In this document: positions 54,025-64,000 of the stretch, one piece after another | Position numbering within the stretch: position 1 is the stretch's first letter | How the letters are laid out: every line of letters begins with the position of its first letter | DNA from: Peltaster fructicola | Taxonomy: Eukaryota > Ascomycota > Dothideomycetes | Reading direction: 5' to 3' | Assembly: GCA_001592805.2 (NCBI GenBank) | Contig: CP051140.1 | Coordinates: forward strand, 3,721,501-3,785,500 | DNA: 64,000 nt | Program-made: the position numbers and the translations under genes | Notes under the pieces: model-generated | Seen by the model: the letters and a program-made list of their open reading frames with translations, nothing else | Databases searched by the model: none | What the model was told of the DNA's origin: nothing

Positions 54025-54930
54025 ATGGCCACAAACAATTTACTTACAGGCAGTGCGTTGCAGCAGGCTTCACTCAAGCTCCACTAACACATATCAGCGA
54101 AAGGAAGTGATTGGACTGGACTCGCCGAGAAGTTGGCTGAGAGGAGCGGCAATCCATCAACTGCAGCTATTGCCTCATTGCTCGCCGAGACGAATGCTCA
54201 TCTTCCTTTTTCACAAGCCACCGGGATACTGGACAATGGCTGCGGACCAGGATCAGTCATGACGTCTGTTCTAGACACACACGGCGCGGACCTACCGAAG
54301 GACTGTCCGTTGACGTGCAGCGACTTCAGCGAAGGCATGATACAGCAGGTGAACAACACAAAGGACAAGCGTGTTGCCGAGGGTGCTCAACATTGGTCAC
54401 GCTTGACGACAATAGTCTCGAATGCCATGGACATGGCTACTATACCATCACGGTCCTGCAGTCACATTCTGGCCGGCTGGGTCTACTTTATGACTCCAGA
54501 TCCGCAGAAGTGTCTAGCCGAATCCCATCGCATGCTCAGTGCCGATGGAGTTCTTGGCCTGAGCTCTTGGGAAAATAGCGAGTGGCTTGAAGTCATGCGA
54601 ACGCTCACCACGGTCTTTCCGGACAGAGCTATACCTGAGCTGCCGAAGGAATGGAGTAGCACCAGTGCGGTCAAAGTCGAGATAGAAAAGGCCGGGTTCG
54701 TCGACGTGAAGAGCAACCCAATCACAGTGCACATGGGTTATGAGACGCATGGAGATCTTGTGCGCTTCTTGCTCAAGACTATGCCGCCTATGGTGGCGGC
54801 GATGAAGGGACTCGATGAAGCTGACTTCAAGAAGGTCGAGCTGGCAATGATCGAGAGGTGCAAAGTATTCAACTCTGAGGAGCCCGGCCGTCTCTCTGGA
54901 AATGCCATCGTTGCTGTCGGCAGGAAGTAG
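54025..54930 (+). CDS. SAM-dependent methyltransferase, 286 residues
   Basis: Two exons, 54025-54052 (28 nt, MATNNLLTG) and 54098-54930, joined by a 45-bp intron with a CTAAC branch. The joined reading GTKGSDWTGLAEKLAERSGN is typical of the leader of small fungal class I methyltransferases. SAM motif I is ATGILDNGCGPGSVMTSVL; acidic motif II lies in CPLTCSDFSEGMI; a following SNAMDMATIPSRSCSHILAG resembles motif III-IV. The C-terminal half, with WSSTSAVKVEIEKAGFVDVK and GDLVRFLLKTMPPMVAAMKG, is the substrate cap. Substrate unknown. It lies 249 bp downstream of the preceding methyltransferase. Its stop codon lies in a 41-bp tandem duplication. Confidence 0.88.
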
Positions 54931-54986
54931 TTAAGCCTGGAGACACCATCATTGCTGTCGGTAGGAAGTAGTTAAGCTTGGAGACA
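54907..54986. repeat. 41-bp tandem duplication containing the methyltransferase stop codon
   Basis: The segment beginning atcgttgctgtcgg at 54907 is repeated from 54948 (atcattgctgtcgg) with only a few changes; both copies carry aggaagtagttaagc, so the stop codon and following bases are duplicated just downstream of the coding end. Confidence 0.75.
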
Positions 54987-55194
54987 ATAGACTGTCTCAT
55001 GCCTCGAGAGGAGCCATGCTTGCAGAAGCTGTGTTCATACAGAGCCTTAGTCAACATAAGCGCATGATCCTCCCTATAACAGTAACCAGACCCGTAAGCA
55101 GCCGCACTCGTGATATACTACAGCCAGATACAACAATAGACGACTTGTGAAATGGAAAAAAGTAGCTGCCCTGATCGAGCACACAGCACATCCC

Positions 55195-55892
55195 TCATTC
55201 CTCTTCGTAGCACTTTTCCGAGTGAACATGTCTGCAATTGAACGCGAATGCCCTGGTGAACGTGGTGGAATCCGTTAGGCACAACGGTGCGTCGATATAC
55301 GAGCTCAGACTCAGGATTGGAGCTCGACTCATGTCTTCGATGTAGTCCTGTAGTAGGTTCAGACCAAGCACCGATCTCTCTGGCGATGTGGTCTCGATCT
55401 CAAATATGAGTGAGCTGGTCGGCGAGCTCGATGGTATGGCGAGAAGGGAGTCTAGGGAGAGTACAGATGCATGGTGATTGACGTGGTCATGGTGTCGACC
55501 TCGAATCATAGTTGAAGCTTCGTCCAAGGATGAAGTCGAATCAAGTAGCTCGTAGTCATGGTGATCTTCGTTGTCGGTGTATAGTGAGTTCATAGGTGTG
55601 ATAGTATCATCTATGCCTATGGCATCATCGTCATCGTCGTCGCTGTCATCTCGACTCGAGTAACAGATGCTACCGTTTCTGCTACCGAGACGTTGCGTGT
55701 CAAGCTGAGGAGGCCGCCCAGAGTCTATGTCGACGATCTGAGGACCATCTGGGATGTGCGGCCACCAGATCCGTGCATCGATGAGTATGTCCATGAAGAA
55801 TAAGAGTGGCACCTGTGCTACGTCAGATCTGCAGCCTTATATTGAGCTATGCAGCCTACCGAACAGAACCAAGTAAGATAGGTCCACGCCAT
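55195..55892 (-). CDS. Acidic hypothetical protein with N-terminal hydrophobic anchor, 216 residues
   Basis: Two exons, 55892-55860 (33 nt) and 55812-55195, with a 47-bp intron. The joined N-terminus MAWTYLTWFCSVPLLFFMDI is strongly hydrophobic, like a signal peptide or anchor; the second exon alone lacks an ATG (its first codon is GTG after a gcacag acceptor), so the small first exon is needed. The rest is polar and acidic, with a DDSDDDDDDAIG run and a His-rich RGRHHDHVNHH stretch. The C-terminus contains one CRHVHSEKC pair of Cys/His. No family is recognised. It may be secreted or membrane-anchored and mostly disordered. Confidence 0.6.
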
Positions 55893-56731
55893 AGTGGCAG
55901 AAGCTAGAAAAAACTAATCGATGAGGTGGCCGTCCCAAGAGTATTCAAACAGTGACAGTAGAAGAAGACGCTGAGGGAGAAGATTGATGTTGATGATGGA
56001 AAGACTGCTTGAGAAAGACTCACTCTTATGCTTACCTGACGACGACCTTGAAGTGACGATGTCACCATCAGTGAGCACTGCTATAGAGTCAAGGTGTGTC
56101 CGAGATCGCTGCCCGATGTACGATGCTACAGGGCGCGTGGTGCAAGCACGCCATTGAACATGTGCTTGTGATCGTGTTGTAGGGATAATCTGCAAGGTTT
56201 CTGTTCAAGCTGGCCAATGTCGGGCGAGTAAGGTCTGGTTGACATATGGCCGCCTCACTATCTTGCAGTGCTCCATGCAGCAATGAGGTCATCATGGACC
56301 TGTGATAGGATAGAATAGCTCGCCCTGAGATGTATACCGAGATCCTTGTCTGATCGCGTAAATCCCACGAACCATACAGATTGCTGAGTCGATCGGTAGT
56401 TGGTGCAGGTCATGGCTGTGTTGCTGCATGAGGGCGTAGATAATGCTTAGGCGTGATGCTCGTGGCAGAAATGTCACTATCTGTTTGTGCTGAGCTCTAT
56501 CGTGCCGTCATCGGGATGGTTCTACTGTCGATTATTGTTGTCGAAGGATAGCCTGCCATTGTGAAATGCTAAGCCGAGGACTACATATATCATCAACGCC
56601 CGGAAAACAGCGGTCTAATGAGAACACCAGGCATACCTCTTGGGTCTCTTCCCAATGGCCTCTCTTGATATGGCGAGACGGGACGAAACAGAAGTGTATC
56701 GAGTAGCTTTATTTGTATCATATATCTCATA
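55893..56731. other. Intergenic region
   Basis: About 840 bp. Short reverse ORFs at 55914-56295 and 56292-56477 overlap each other and have no motifs; I do not call them. Confidence 0.35.
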
Positions 56732-57967
56732 CTACGTCAGCCCAAACTCCAATGCAGCGAGAGCCTGAGCATTCGAGTGTTTTATGCCATGACTGTCACG
56801 AGAGCGCTCGCTGCTATCACTGCTGTCCGTACCGACAGCTCGCACACTGATTATCCCTCCATCTTGTCCATTACCATATGCTTCCATGAACTGCTTGAGC
56901 TTGTCCCACTCCAGCTGCTCAGACTCTCCTTCGCCGAAGCCAACCCAGCTATTTCTCGTCCGCGACCAGTCGCCCTTAGGACCGTCCTCGTCCATTGCTC
57001 CGATGAGTGAAGCCGTCACCGGCTGTGTCATGGACTTGTGTCGTTCTTTGGAGACCACCTCCTTCCGTGCCGGCGGCGGAGAGAACATACTCAGTGGCCG
57101 CGGTGCAACAATATCGATAACCTTGGGCGTCACTCGCTTGAGAGACATCGATCTTCGGTCCATCTGTACTGGGACGGACACGATGGCATTCGGGTTGCGT
57201 AGTTCACCGACGCTGAACTCTTTGAAGTCCATAGATGGTAGAGCTGTCAGCACATCTTCGTCGTCGCTCGAGTCCGATGCCGTAGCTTGTGGTGGACTGT
57301 GGAATGTCGTCCTTGCCGCCCGCGTCCGGATCTGACTGAAGTTGCTCGAGGACGACATTGGCCGTCGAGGCTTCTCCACGAAGGCATGGTTGGCGGTCTG
57401 CACTTCGTTGCTGGTGATGGCCATGCCAGTGACGGGCGGCGGCTGTTCGTTAGTGTAGCCTGGGGTGTCTATTGTGATCGGTACATGGCGTGGTCGAGCG
57501 AAGCCTTGTAGATCGATCAGCGTCGGCACGGGAGGTACGTCCTCGTCGTCTGCATCCAGGTCTGTTGTGCCGAAGAAGCTGCGTCGTTTGGGCACGCCAG
57601 TGGATGTGCTTGGCCGCTGCAGGCTAAATGTCTGGCTCTTGCGTCGGATCCTCTTGAGTAGCGTCTCGCGCTCGAGTGGTGGTGCGGTGTTCTCCTCCTC
57701 GGCGGTGTCGTCTGGAACTAATGTTGGCTCATCGTTCGGACGGAAGAAGCTACGACGAGTCTTCAGAGGTTTGGTGCTGTGCCGTCGTGTTGGCGGCTCA
57801 TGTGCGTCGTTCTTCCAAAGTCTACTGAGCCGCTGTACGTTCCGTTCGATCGCTGCTGCGAGACCGCTGTCACCATATGCCGGCTCATCCTGAGCTGTAT
57901 TCTTCGCTGTGCTCTGACCTTTCCGTCGCCAGGGACGATCGCTCCAGAGCTGTGATACTTTGTTCAT
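56732..57967 (-). CDS. Disordered basic fungal protein of unknown function, 411 residues
   Basis: A single-exon frame from MNKVSQLWSDRPWRRKGQ. The N-terminal 150 residues are basic, with two RRSFF motifs (TRRSFFRPNDEP and KRRSFFGTTDLD) placed about 60 residues apart, and a KRIRRKSQTFS patch. The middle is Ser/Pro/Thr-rich. Near the C-terminus is a more ordered acidic block, WSRTRNSWVGFGEGESEQLE, then WDKLKQFMEAYGN. These resemble short linear-motif regions of kinase substrates or scaffold proteins; no domain is recognised. Upstream, a reverse ATG at 58313 begins MALRITPPKPKTHQST and reaches a strong donor at 58142; it may be a 5' exon, but I could not connect it in phase. Confidence 0.7.
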   Translation of the reverse strand: MNKVSQLWSDRPWRRKGQSTAKNTAQDEPAYGDSGLAAAIERNVQRLSRLWKNDAHEPPTRRHSTKPLKTRRSFFRPNDEPTLVPDDTAEEENTAPPLERETLLKRIRRKSQTFSLQRPSTSTGVPKRRSFFGTTDLDADDEDVPPVPTLIDLQGFARPRHVPITIDTPGYTNEQPPPVTGMAITSNEVQTANHAFVEKPRRPMSSSSNFSQIRTRAARTTFHSPPQATASDSSDDEDVLTALPSMDFKEFSVGELRNPNAIVSVPVQMDRRSMSLKRVTPKVIDIVAPRPLSMFSPPPARKEVVSKERHKSMTQPVTASLIGAMDEDGPKGDWSRTRNSWVGFGEGESEQLEWDKLKQFMEAYGNGQDGGIISVRAVGTDSSDSSERSRDSHGIKHSNAQALAALEFGLT

Positions 57968-59191
57968 GTTTGTCGTGCACCTCCCAGCAATGCACTGGTA
58001 AGACCACCTCTCTCGACCACACGTCGAGTCTCAAGTCACAGAGGGTCTCCCAACATGCTGTGGCACAAGAGACGGAGCAAGGGCGGGTTGTGTAACAGAC
58101 AGGAAGCAGCTTCGAAGAAGCAAGACACGCACACGAAAGCTTACCTATGATGACGGATCTACCTTCGCAGCCACCCTCACGCCTCTTGGTGGATGCTCTC
58201 GAGCCAATGTAATTGTCCGATAGAGGTGTGTGGCAGTCCGTGCAGCTGCAGGTTGAGGACGAGCTGGTGGATTGATGGGTTTTGGGTTTCGGAGGTGTGA
58301 TGCGTAAAGCCAAAGTCTAAAATGTGCAGCATCCCAACTCGATCACTTGTGACGCCAGGATTGCTGCTATCTCCCACTCGATCGAGCTCGGTATTGGCTA
58401 CGCGGCTCGATTCATGAGATCATGTTCCGTCGGGTAGACCTGTCCTTGCAGCAGGTGGGTGGCTTGTGGTCTATCCCTTAGTCGAGAGTGCCTGCTATGT
58501 GTCGCTGGGGCTTGTCGGAGAACATATAGCTTTCGGAGAATTCGACTGTCGGCAATCGTTGATTATGTAGCTCTGCATCGTAGAGCGGTACTGGCTTATC
58601 GTTGGTCTGCTATTGAGTGAGGGAACCCTAGCCAGCTTGACTCTATCGTATGTAGATCTATGTAGCGATGTGCATTCGGCCCAGCAGTGTGCAGCTCTGT
58701 GTTGTTTCAGGAATGCGGCATGTGCATAAGTATTGCATTACACGATGATAATGAAGCTAGGTTGCGCCATCAATGTCCACGACCATGGAAGCCCTTAGCC
58801 GAGTGATAGCGTCCGTTCACGACGAAGGATGCGAACAGTGAGGAGTGAGATCGGGACCAGAGTAGTGCATCAATGCTGATCGCTGCCGTAGATCATGCAT
58901 CTAAGACGTGTGTGCCGCTTATCCTTGCAGTGGGAAGAAGACGCGATTCGATGAGTATCCCCGGTTGGCATATATTTCAGAGCTGTCAAAACCAGCATTA
59001 TGACTATCAATCTCGAATCTCGCGTTGATGTCTCGTGGCTGTCATTAAAGAATACTTCTGTGGCTGGCTGAAAGATGCTGTAGCCACTAGCCATGTGCTC
59101 GGCCCTGGCTACCACGAGTAGTGTCTTGGTTGAATAAAATAGCTCGGCGCTGCAGTACATATTGGTACAAGGGGCTGTGTCTATAGCGCAT
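57968..59191. other. Intergenic region with a possible 5' exon
   Basis: It holds the candidate exon at 58143-58313 described with the preceding gene, containing CSCTDCHTPLSDN, and the 3' flank of RPT1. A reverse frame at 58870-59208 (112 residues) overlaps the RPT1 stop and has no motif. Confidence 0.35.
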
Positions 59192-60561
59192 CTAATTGTA
59201 CTGTGCATAGGCTGCGGTCGAGTTGAACTTCAGGCCACCTCTGATGACCTTCTCGACAGCACTGAGGAAGTCCTTCTCGCTGGCGACCTTCCTTCGAGCC
59301 CGGATGGCGAACATACCGGCTTCTGTGGCGACACTTCGCAGCTCTGCGCCAGTCGAGTTTGGACACAGTCGCGAGATCAGCTCCCATCGGATGTCTCGCT
59401 CTACGGACATCGACTTGGCATGGATGCGCAGAATGTTGGCCCGGCCTTCCATATCCGGGAGCGCGAACTCGATCTTGCGGTCGATACGTCCAGGACGCAT
59501 GAGCGCTGGGTCGAGCGTGGAAGGTCGGTTGGTCGCGAACATGACTTTGATATTTCCTCGGCTGTCGAAGCCGTCGAGTTGTGTGATGAGCTCCAGCATG
59601 GTTCGCTGCACCTCGTTGTCTCCGCCAGCGCCGTCGTCAAATCGAGCTCCTCCTACAGCATCAATCTCGTCGAAGAAGATGATGCATGCCTTCTTCGTTC
59701 GTGCCATCTCGAACAGCTCTCGAACCATCCGTGCTCCCTCGCCAACATACTTCTGTACCAGCTCTGATCCAATGACTCGGATGAATGTTGCGTCTGTCCT
59801 GTTGGCGACAGCACGTGCGCAGAGTGTCTTGCCGGTTCCTGGTGGTCCATATAGAAGTGCGCCCTTGGGAGGGTCGATACCAAGGTTGACGAAGCGTTCC
59901 GGTGAGAGGAGTGGCATTTCAACAACCTCTCGGAGCTTCTCAATCTGCTCCTTGCAACCACCGACATCTCCGTACGTGACATCAGGCTTGTCCTCGACCG
60001 TCATCATCGTGACGCTTGGGTCGATCTTCGGTGGCAATGGCAGCATGATCTGATACTTGTTTCGATCCACACCCACGCGCATGCCCTCTTCAATATCTGT
60101 AGGACTGACCCGCTCGCCAAGGTTGACGACGAACTTTGCGATCTGCTTAACGTTGATCACATACTTGCTCTTCTCGCTGTCCTTCTCGTCGGGTATGATC
60201 TTCGTGCATCGTGCTACTTGCAATGGCTGCTCCTCGCTCATGCGTTGTCGATCTGCTGCTATGTCCCACAGATGTGGTGGTGCCAGTCCCGTGTCAGACT
60301 CTTTCACACCGATCTTGTCGTTGACTGATGCTTGTTTGTCCTTGATCGCCTTCTCTAACTGTTTCAGCGCGCGCGAGTATGGTGCTGCATTATATGTGTT
60401 AAGCACTTGGATGTCCCTAGGATAGCCATCAGCAAACACATCCAACAAGTATTAGCACCAACATACTCATCCGTCAAGGGTGTGATCTTCTTCTCCTCTT
60501 GCTCGTCGTCTGCGAACTTCTTCTGGTACTTCTCCCAGTTCTGGCCTGTTGCCGATGGCAT
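59192..60561 (-). CDS. RPT1: 26S proteasome regulatory subunit 7 (Rpt1)
   Basis: Two exons, 60561-60467 and 60416-59192, with a 50-bp intron; 439 residues. Rpt1 is one of six AAA-ATPases forming the base ring of the 19S regulator, which unfolds substrates and threads them into the 20S core. An N-terminal coiled-coil ([17 protein letters not shown]) precedes the OB domain and the ATPase core: Walker [14 protein letters not shown], Walker [19 protein letters not shown], second region of homology [19 protein letters not shown]. The C-terminus is AAYAQYN. The gene lies divergent to CCT4, with 318 bp between start codons. Confidence 0.97.
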
Positions 60562-60879
60562 GATGACGACTGGTGAACAACACTGCCTCGATCACGCTCT
60601 GAAAGTCCCCGTGCCTCCTTTTACTCGTCGTGAAACGTCACTACTGATCGTGCTGCTAAAGGAGATCTCGTTGAGTAGGAGGAATCGAGTCGTGTATGCG
60701 TATTCGTGTTGATGTCAGTCGAAGGGCAACGAAGGCAACTGATGCATACGCACATGGCCCAAGCGGTCGCGTGCGGCATCAAGCCGCGTTTTCGACAACC
60801 GCATAGAATATTATTGCAAGCTACAACCTCGAGACCACCTCCTATACACTCCTTTTCTACACGCACAGCTCACCTTAAC
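60562..60879. promoter_or_regulatory. Divergent promoter shared by RPT1 and CCT4
   Basis: The only sequence between the two start codons. Both genes encode protein-quality-control ATPase complexes. I looked for yeast PACE (GGTGGCAAA) and heat-shock elements by eye and saw none; the region has no TATA box in an obvious place and ends in a pyrimidine-rich stretch before CCT4. Confidence 0.55.
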
Positions 60880-62505
60880 ATGGCGCAAGGTGTAGGCGGC
60901 ACCGGCGCAGGCAACAATGCCTTCAAGGATAAGGAGAAGCCACAGGCCGTCCGTATGGCTAACATCACAGCTGCACGAGCAGTCGCAGATGCCATACGGA
61001 CGTCTCTTGGCCCTCGTGGCATGGACAAGATGATCCAGACCGGCAAGGGAGAGACTATCATCACAAACGACGGCAACACAATGCTCAGAGACATGAGCGT
61101 CATGCACCCAGCTGCCAAGATGCTCGTTGACCTCGCGAACGCACAAGATATCGAAGCAGGCGATGGCACAACGAGTGTGGTAGTCATCGCAGGCAGTCTG
61201 CTCGGCGCGGCAGAGCGACTTCTGGCGAAAGGCATCCATCCTACAGTCATAAGCGAGAGCTTCCAGAGAGCAGCTGCAGAGGCTGTGAAAGTGCTCGAGA
61301 ACATCTCGACACCCATCAATCTCGCTGACCGTCCTACCCTGCTCAAAGCTGCATCCACATCCCTCTCCTCGAAGATCGTATCGCAAGAGCCAAAGCTGGC
61401 GCCCATGGCTGTGGACTCTGTTCTCAAGACGATCAACCCTGCAAACGCACAAAACGCAGATCTTCGAAACATCAGGATCCTGAAGAAGGGAGGTGGAGTC
61501 ATTGATGACAGCGAGATGATCGATGGCGTTGTGCTCAATCAGCAGGTGGTCAAATCAGCCGGTGGTCCTACCAAGATAGAGAAGGCCAAGATCGGCCTGA
61601 TACAATTCCAGCTCAGTCCGCCTAAACCAGATATGGAGAACCAGATCGTCGTCAACGACTACCGTCAAATGGACAGAATACTGAAAGAGGAGCGAACATA
61701 TCTGTTGAATATGGTCAAGAAGATCAAGAAGGCAAAGTGCAATGTGCTCCTGATACAGAAGAGCATTCTGCGAGATGCTGTGAATGACCTGTCGCTTCAC
61801 TTCCTCTTCAAGCTTGGCATTCTCGTTGTCAAGGATGTGGAGCGAGACGAGATCGACTTCCTCTGTAAGTCGATCGGCTGCAAGCCAATTGCAGACATCG
61901 ATAGCTTCACGGAGGACAAGTTGGGCACTGCAGACCTTGTAGAGGAGACACACACACTGGGAGCCCGCATCACAAGGATAACAGGCATCAGACACAGCAT
62001 ACCTGCGGCTGCAAGAACAGTGTCGATCATCTGCCGTGGCGCCAATCCGCTCATCCTGGACGAAGCAGAGCGCAGTCTGCACGACGCCATGTGTGTTATT
62101 CGATGTCTGGTCAAGAAACGAGCTCTTCTGCCTGGTGGAGGTGCACCTGAAATGGCTGTGTCCACACAACTCAGCCAGATTGCCAGCACAGCACAATTCC
62201 CGGACAGCATCTGCTGGAAGGAATTCGCCAATGCGCTCGAGGTCGTTCCCATCACACTCGCCGAGAATGCAGGTCTTAACAGCATCAGAGTCGTCACAGA
62301 ACTGCGAGCGAGACATGCCAAGGGCGAGACTAACGTCGGTGTGTCGATCAAGAAGGGCGGTGTTGGCATTATGGGTGGCGATGACAAGCATGGGGCATCT
62401 GAAGGTGTCATGCAGCCTTTACTTGTTAGCACAAGCGCTCTTGAGCTGGCAAGTGAGACGGTCAAGATGATACTACGCATTGACGACATTGCACTATCGA
62501 GATAG
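60880..62505 (+). CDS. CCT4: T-complex protein 1 subunit delta (CCT4)
   Basis: A single-exon frame of 541 residues from [18 protein letters not shown]; the upstream in-frame ATGs lie in the leader. CCT4 is a subunit of the eight-membered cytosolic chaperonin TRiC that folds actin and tubulin. Seen: [34 protein letters not shown] (ATP-binding P-loop-like), the apical domain with [19 protein letters not shown] typical of delta, and [16 protein letters not shown] and the C-terminal [20 protein letters not shown]. No introns, unusual in this window where most long genes have at least one. Confidence 0.97.
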   Translation: MAQGVGGTGAGNNAFKDKEKPQAVRMANITAARAVADAIRTSLGPRGMDKMIQTGKGETIITNDGNTMLRDMSVMHPAAKMLVDLANAQDIEAGDGTTSVVVIAGSLLGAAERLLAKGIHPTVISESFQRAAAEAVKVLENISTPINLADRPTLLKAASTSLSSKIVSQEPKLAPMAVDSVLKTINPANAQNADLRNIRILKKGGGVIDDSEMIDGVVLNQQVVKSAGGPTKIEKAKIGLIQFQLSPPKPDMENQIVVNDYRQMDRILKEERTYLLNMVKKIKKAKCNVLLIQKSILRDAVNDLSLHFLFKLGILVVKDVERDEIDFLCKSIGCKPIADIDSFTEDKLGTADLVEETHTLGARITRITGIRHSIPAAARTVSIICRGANPLILDEAERSLHDAMCVIRCLVKKRALLPGGGAPEMAVSTQLSQIASTAQFPDSICWKEFANALEVVPITLAENAGLNSIRVVTELRARHAKGETNVGVSIKKGGVGIMGGDDKHGASEGVMQPLLVSTSALELASETVKMILRIDDIALSR

Positions 62506-62622
62506 ATCTTGAATGAACTTATCTGTTATGGTGATTATGTGGGAGTGCACAATTACTTTGCTGCCCCCTCTCTATCGGTCGTGTGATCTATGGTCGTTCG
62601 TTTGAGCCTTGTGACAGCATGT
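62506..62622. other. Convergent spacer
   Basis: 118 bp between the stops of CCT4 and the MscS gene, holding two 3' ends. Confidence 0.4.
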
Positions 62623-64000
62623 CTAGCGGAAACGTCTCATCTCGAAGCCATCAGTGAGACTTCTGCCTAGACGGACATTAGGTGTCTCTACTTCCTCAAG
62701 AGGACTGTCCATGACTTCTGGCCTGATATTGCTCTCATTTGTTCTGAGTCGCCAAGCTGCTGGACTTATCAAGCCAGAGCGAGGGTCAATTCGTGCAGTG
62801 CTTGGTCCACCTGAGCCAGGGTTTTCAGGGATGTCCGCCATACCGGATTCCATCGCAGCCTGCTCATCCGTAGTGCCAGCTCGGCGACTGAGGAAGCGGT
62901 TACGGTGAAGTGAGTGTCTTGGATGTATGCTGCTCTTGTCTGTTGAGCGGCGCATAAGACCTTGAGTGAGTTCTCGTGATGTAGAACGAGCGATGTCCTC
63001 GCTTTGACGCCTTTGTGCCTCTGCGGCTCGCACTCGGGACTGAGAGGCTTCCGTGATGTGAATAGGAATTCGCTCTCGCTCCCTTGATTCGTACACGTCA
63101 CCACCAAGATCACTGGTAGCAAGAGCACTCATGCCGAGACTGAAATCGACACGCTTGTTCATTGCTGCGATGGACTCAGCCCGAGGTCGCATAACCGAGC
63201 CGTTGCGCATGCGTGAGTGCGATGGCTCTGGTGCGTCGTGTGGCGCCACAAATGGTGGATCTTGAGGACCTTCTTGGCCGTGCTCGATGCCGTATGGATT
63301 GTCAGGGTGACCACCATAACCAGCGCCAGGCACAGCTTGATGAGGGATGTTCTGCAAATACACTGGATAGCTCTGTCGCTGTCCAGGCATGCGCATCTGT
63401 GGTCCTTCGATGCCCAGTTCCTGAAAGGCCACCATAAGGGCGCAGAGAAACTTGTTGCGTCGTGCCAATCGGAGTCCTTCGTTTTGCCAATTCGACTTGT
63501 AGAAGAAGACAACATTCAGATCCATGGAGTAGACGTCCGTGATGTTTCGCAGCTCGGTTAAGATATTATTCTGATACTCGCGCTTCTCCGATTGCACGAA
63601 TTCGAGGAGCTTGTTGCGTAGACCTTCAATCTGTTGCAGAGTCGTGCCGAACTTGATGGTCAAAGTCAAGGCCTCTGCTAAACCGCCAGATCGTCGCTGG
63701 TTGAGTATAAAGAGCGTGTTGAGGTAGCTGTTTGGCGCCTGAACGATGTGGCCTTCCATCTTCTTGAACTCTGTGTAGAGCAAAGAGATCTCCTTGACAA
63801 AATAGTCGTCGCCCTTAAGAGCGGCACCAGTGTTGCCGTAGATTGTGACTCTGTCTCCGACGTCAAACGGATGCTTGACAAAGACGAAGATGCAAGACTG
63901 CAAGAATTCTTGAGCTGTGGCGCTGAAGAGCCATGACAAGGCAAGTACAGCTGAGCCGGCTGAAGTGAGAACGCCAGCAGCTGAGGTGGAGATCAGCGAG
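62623..64000 (-). CDS. MscS-family mechanosensitive channel, 5' end off the window
   Basis: The reverse frame runs off the right edge; 459 codons are visible. The first residues (STSAAGVLTSAGSAVLALSW) are the glycine/alanine pore helix of MscS (TM3), followed by FSATAQEFLQSCIFVFVKHP and FDVGDRVTIYGN, the beta-domain signature. The remaining C-terminus is long and disordered (RHSLHRNRFLSRRAGTTDE). This layout fits the fungal Msy1/Msy2 type: an EF-hand-containing N-terminus, missing here, and ER or plasma-membrane channels that regulate calcium during osmotic shock. The cut falls before the TM helices and any EF-hand. Confidence 0.92.
   Translation of the reverse strand, partial: SLISTSAAGVLTSAGSAVLALSWLFSATAQEFLQSCIFVFVKHPFDVGDRVTIYGNTGAALKGDDYFVKEISLLYTEFKKMEGHIVQAPNSYLNTLFILNQRRSGGLAEALTLTIKFGTTLQQIEGLRNKLLEFVQSEKREYQNNILTELRNITDVYSMDLNVVFFYKSNWQNEGLRLARRNKFLCALMVAFQELGIEGPQMRMPGQRQSYPVYLQNIPHQAVPGAGYGGHPDNPYGIEHGQEGPQDPPFVAPHDAPEPSHSRMRNGSVMRPRAESIAAMNKRVDFSLGMSALATSDLGGDVYESRERERIPIHITEASQSRVRAAEAQRRQSEDIARSTSRELTQGLMRRSTDKSSIHPRHSLHRNRFLSRRAGTTDEQAAMESGMADIPENPGSGGPSTARIDPRSGLISPAAWRLRTNESNIRPEVMDSPLEEVETPNVRLGRSLTDGFEMRRFR

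Noticed and set aside
58143-58313. Candidate 5' exon for the gene at 56732-57967
   Set aside because: It has an ATG and a strong donor, but no downstream acceptor joins it in phase to the main frame, so it is noted only in that entry.

Overview
This window is nuclear DNA of a filamentous ascomycete (Pezizomycotina), most likely a Dothideomycete. The evidence is single-copy eukaryotic genes (NAA10, RAE1, RPT1, CCT4, RPP2, RPS15, SPT2) interleaved with families typical of filamentous fungi: a HET-domain protein, Zn2Cys6 regulators, a cytochrome b5-acyl-CoA dehydrogenase fusion, a secreted tyrosinase, a DUF7918 protein and LaeA-like methyltransferases. The class-level call is inference. Spliceosomal introns are very short, mostly 41-55 bp, and nearly all gene models below depend on resolving them. 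Both window ends cut through genes, and I see no transposon, viral relic or CRISPR array.

Layout. 1-6.7 kb: a partial conserved fungal protein, NAA10, RAE1, an unnamed gene and a conserved hypothetical. 6.7-10 kb: a gene-poor stretch holding one intron-containing tRNA-Phe. 10-21.4 kb: a Zn2Cys6 and a C2H2 regulator, a DHH/RecJ-like phosphoesterase, a PH-domain protein, a small cupin and the cytochrome b5-ACAD fusion. 21.7-34.2 kb is accessory in character: HET-domain gene, polytopic membrane protein, DUF4345 protein, Zn2Cys6 regulator divergent from a secreted GH31 glucosidase-like enzyme, and tyrosinase. 36-48.8 kb: an unnamed conserved protein, SPT2, RPP2 and RPS15 in tandem, a DUF7918 protein, a multi-zinc-finger protein, a repeat-rich protein and a She3-like coiled-coil protein. 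49.3-55.9 kb is a decaying or plastic stretch: a kinase pseudogene, a frameshifted MetE-like gene, two methyltransferases in tandem and a duplicated stop-codon segment. 56.7-64 kb: a disordered protein, RPT1 and CCT4 sharing a 318-bp divergent promoter, and a partial MscS channel.

The most notable observations are a previously unmarked SR-protein-kinase-like pseudogene; a DHH phosphoesterase with two candidate starts (mitochondrial-like and nuclear-like) and a C-terminal PIP-like tail; a GH31 enzyme with altered catalytic-site motifs; a short dispersed repeat found three times; and several small tandem duplications at gene edges, two of them lying across stop codons. I did not find a coherent new multi-gene system. 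The nearest candidates are the divergent Zn2Cys6/GH31 pair and the tandem methyltransferases.
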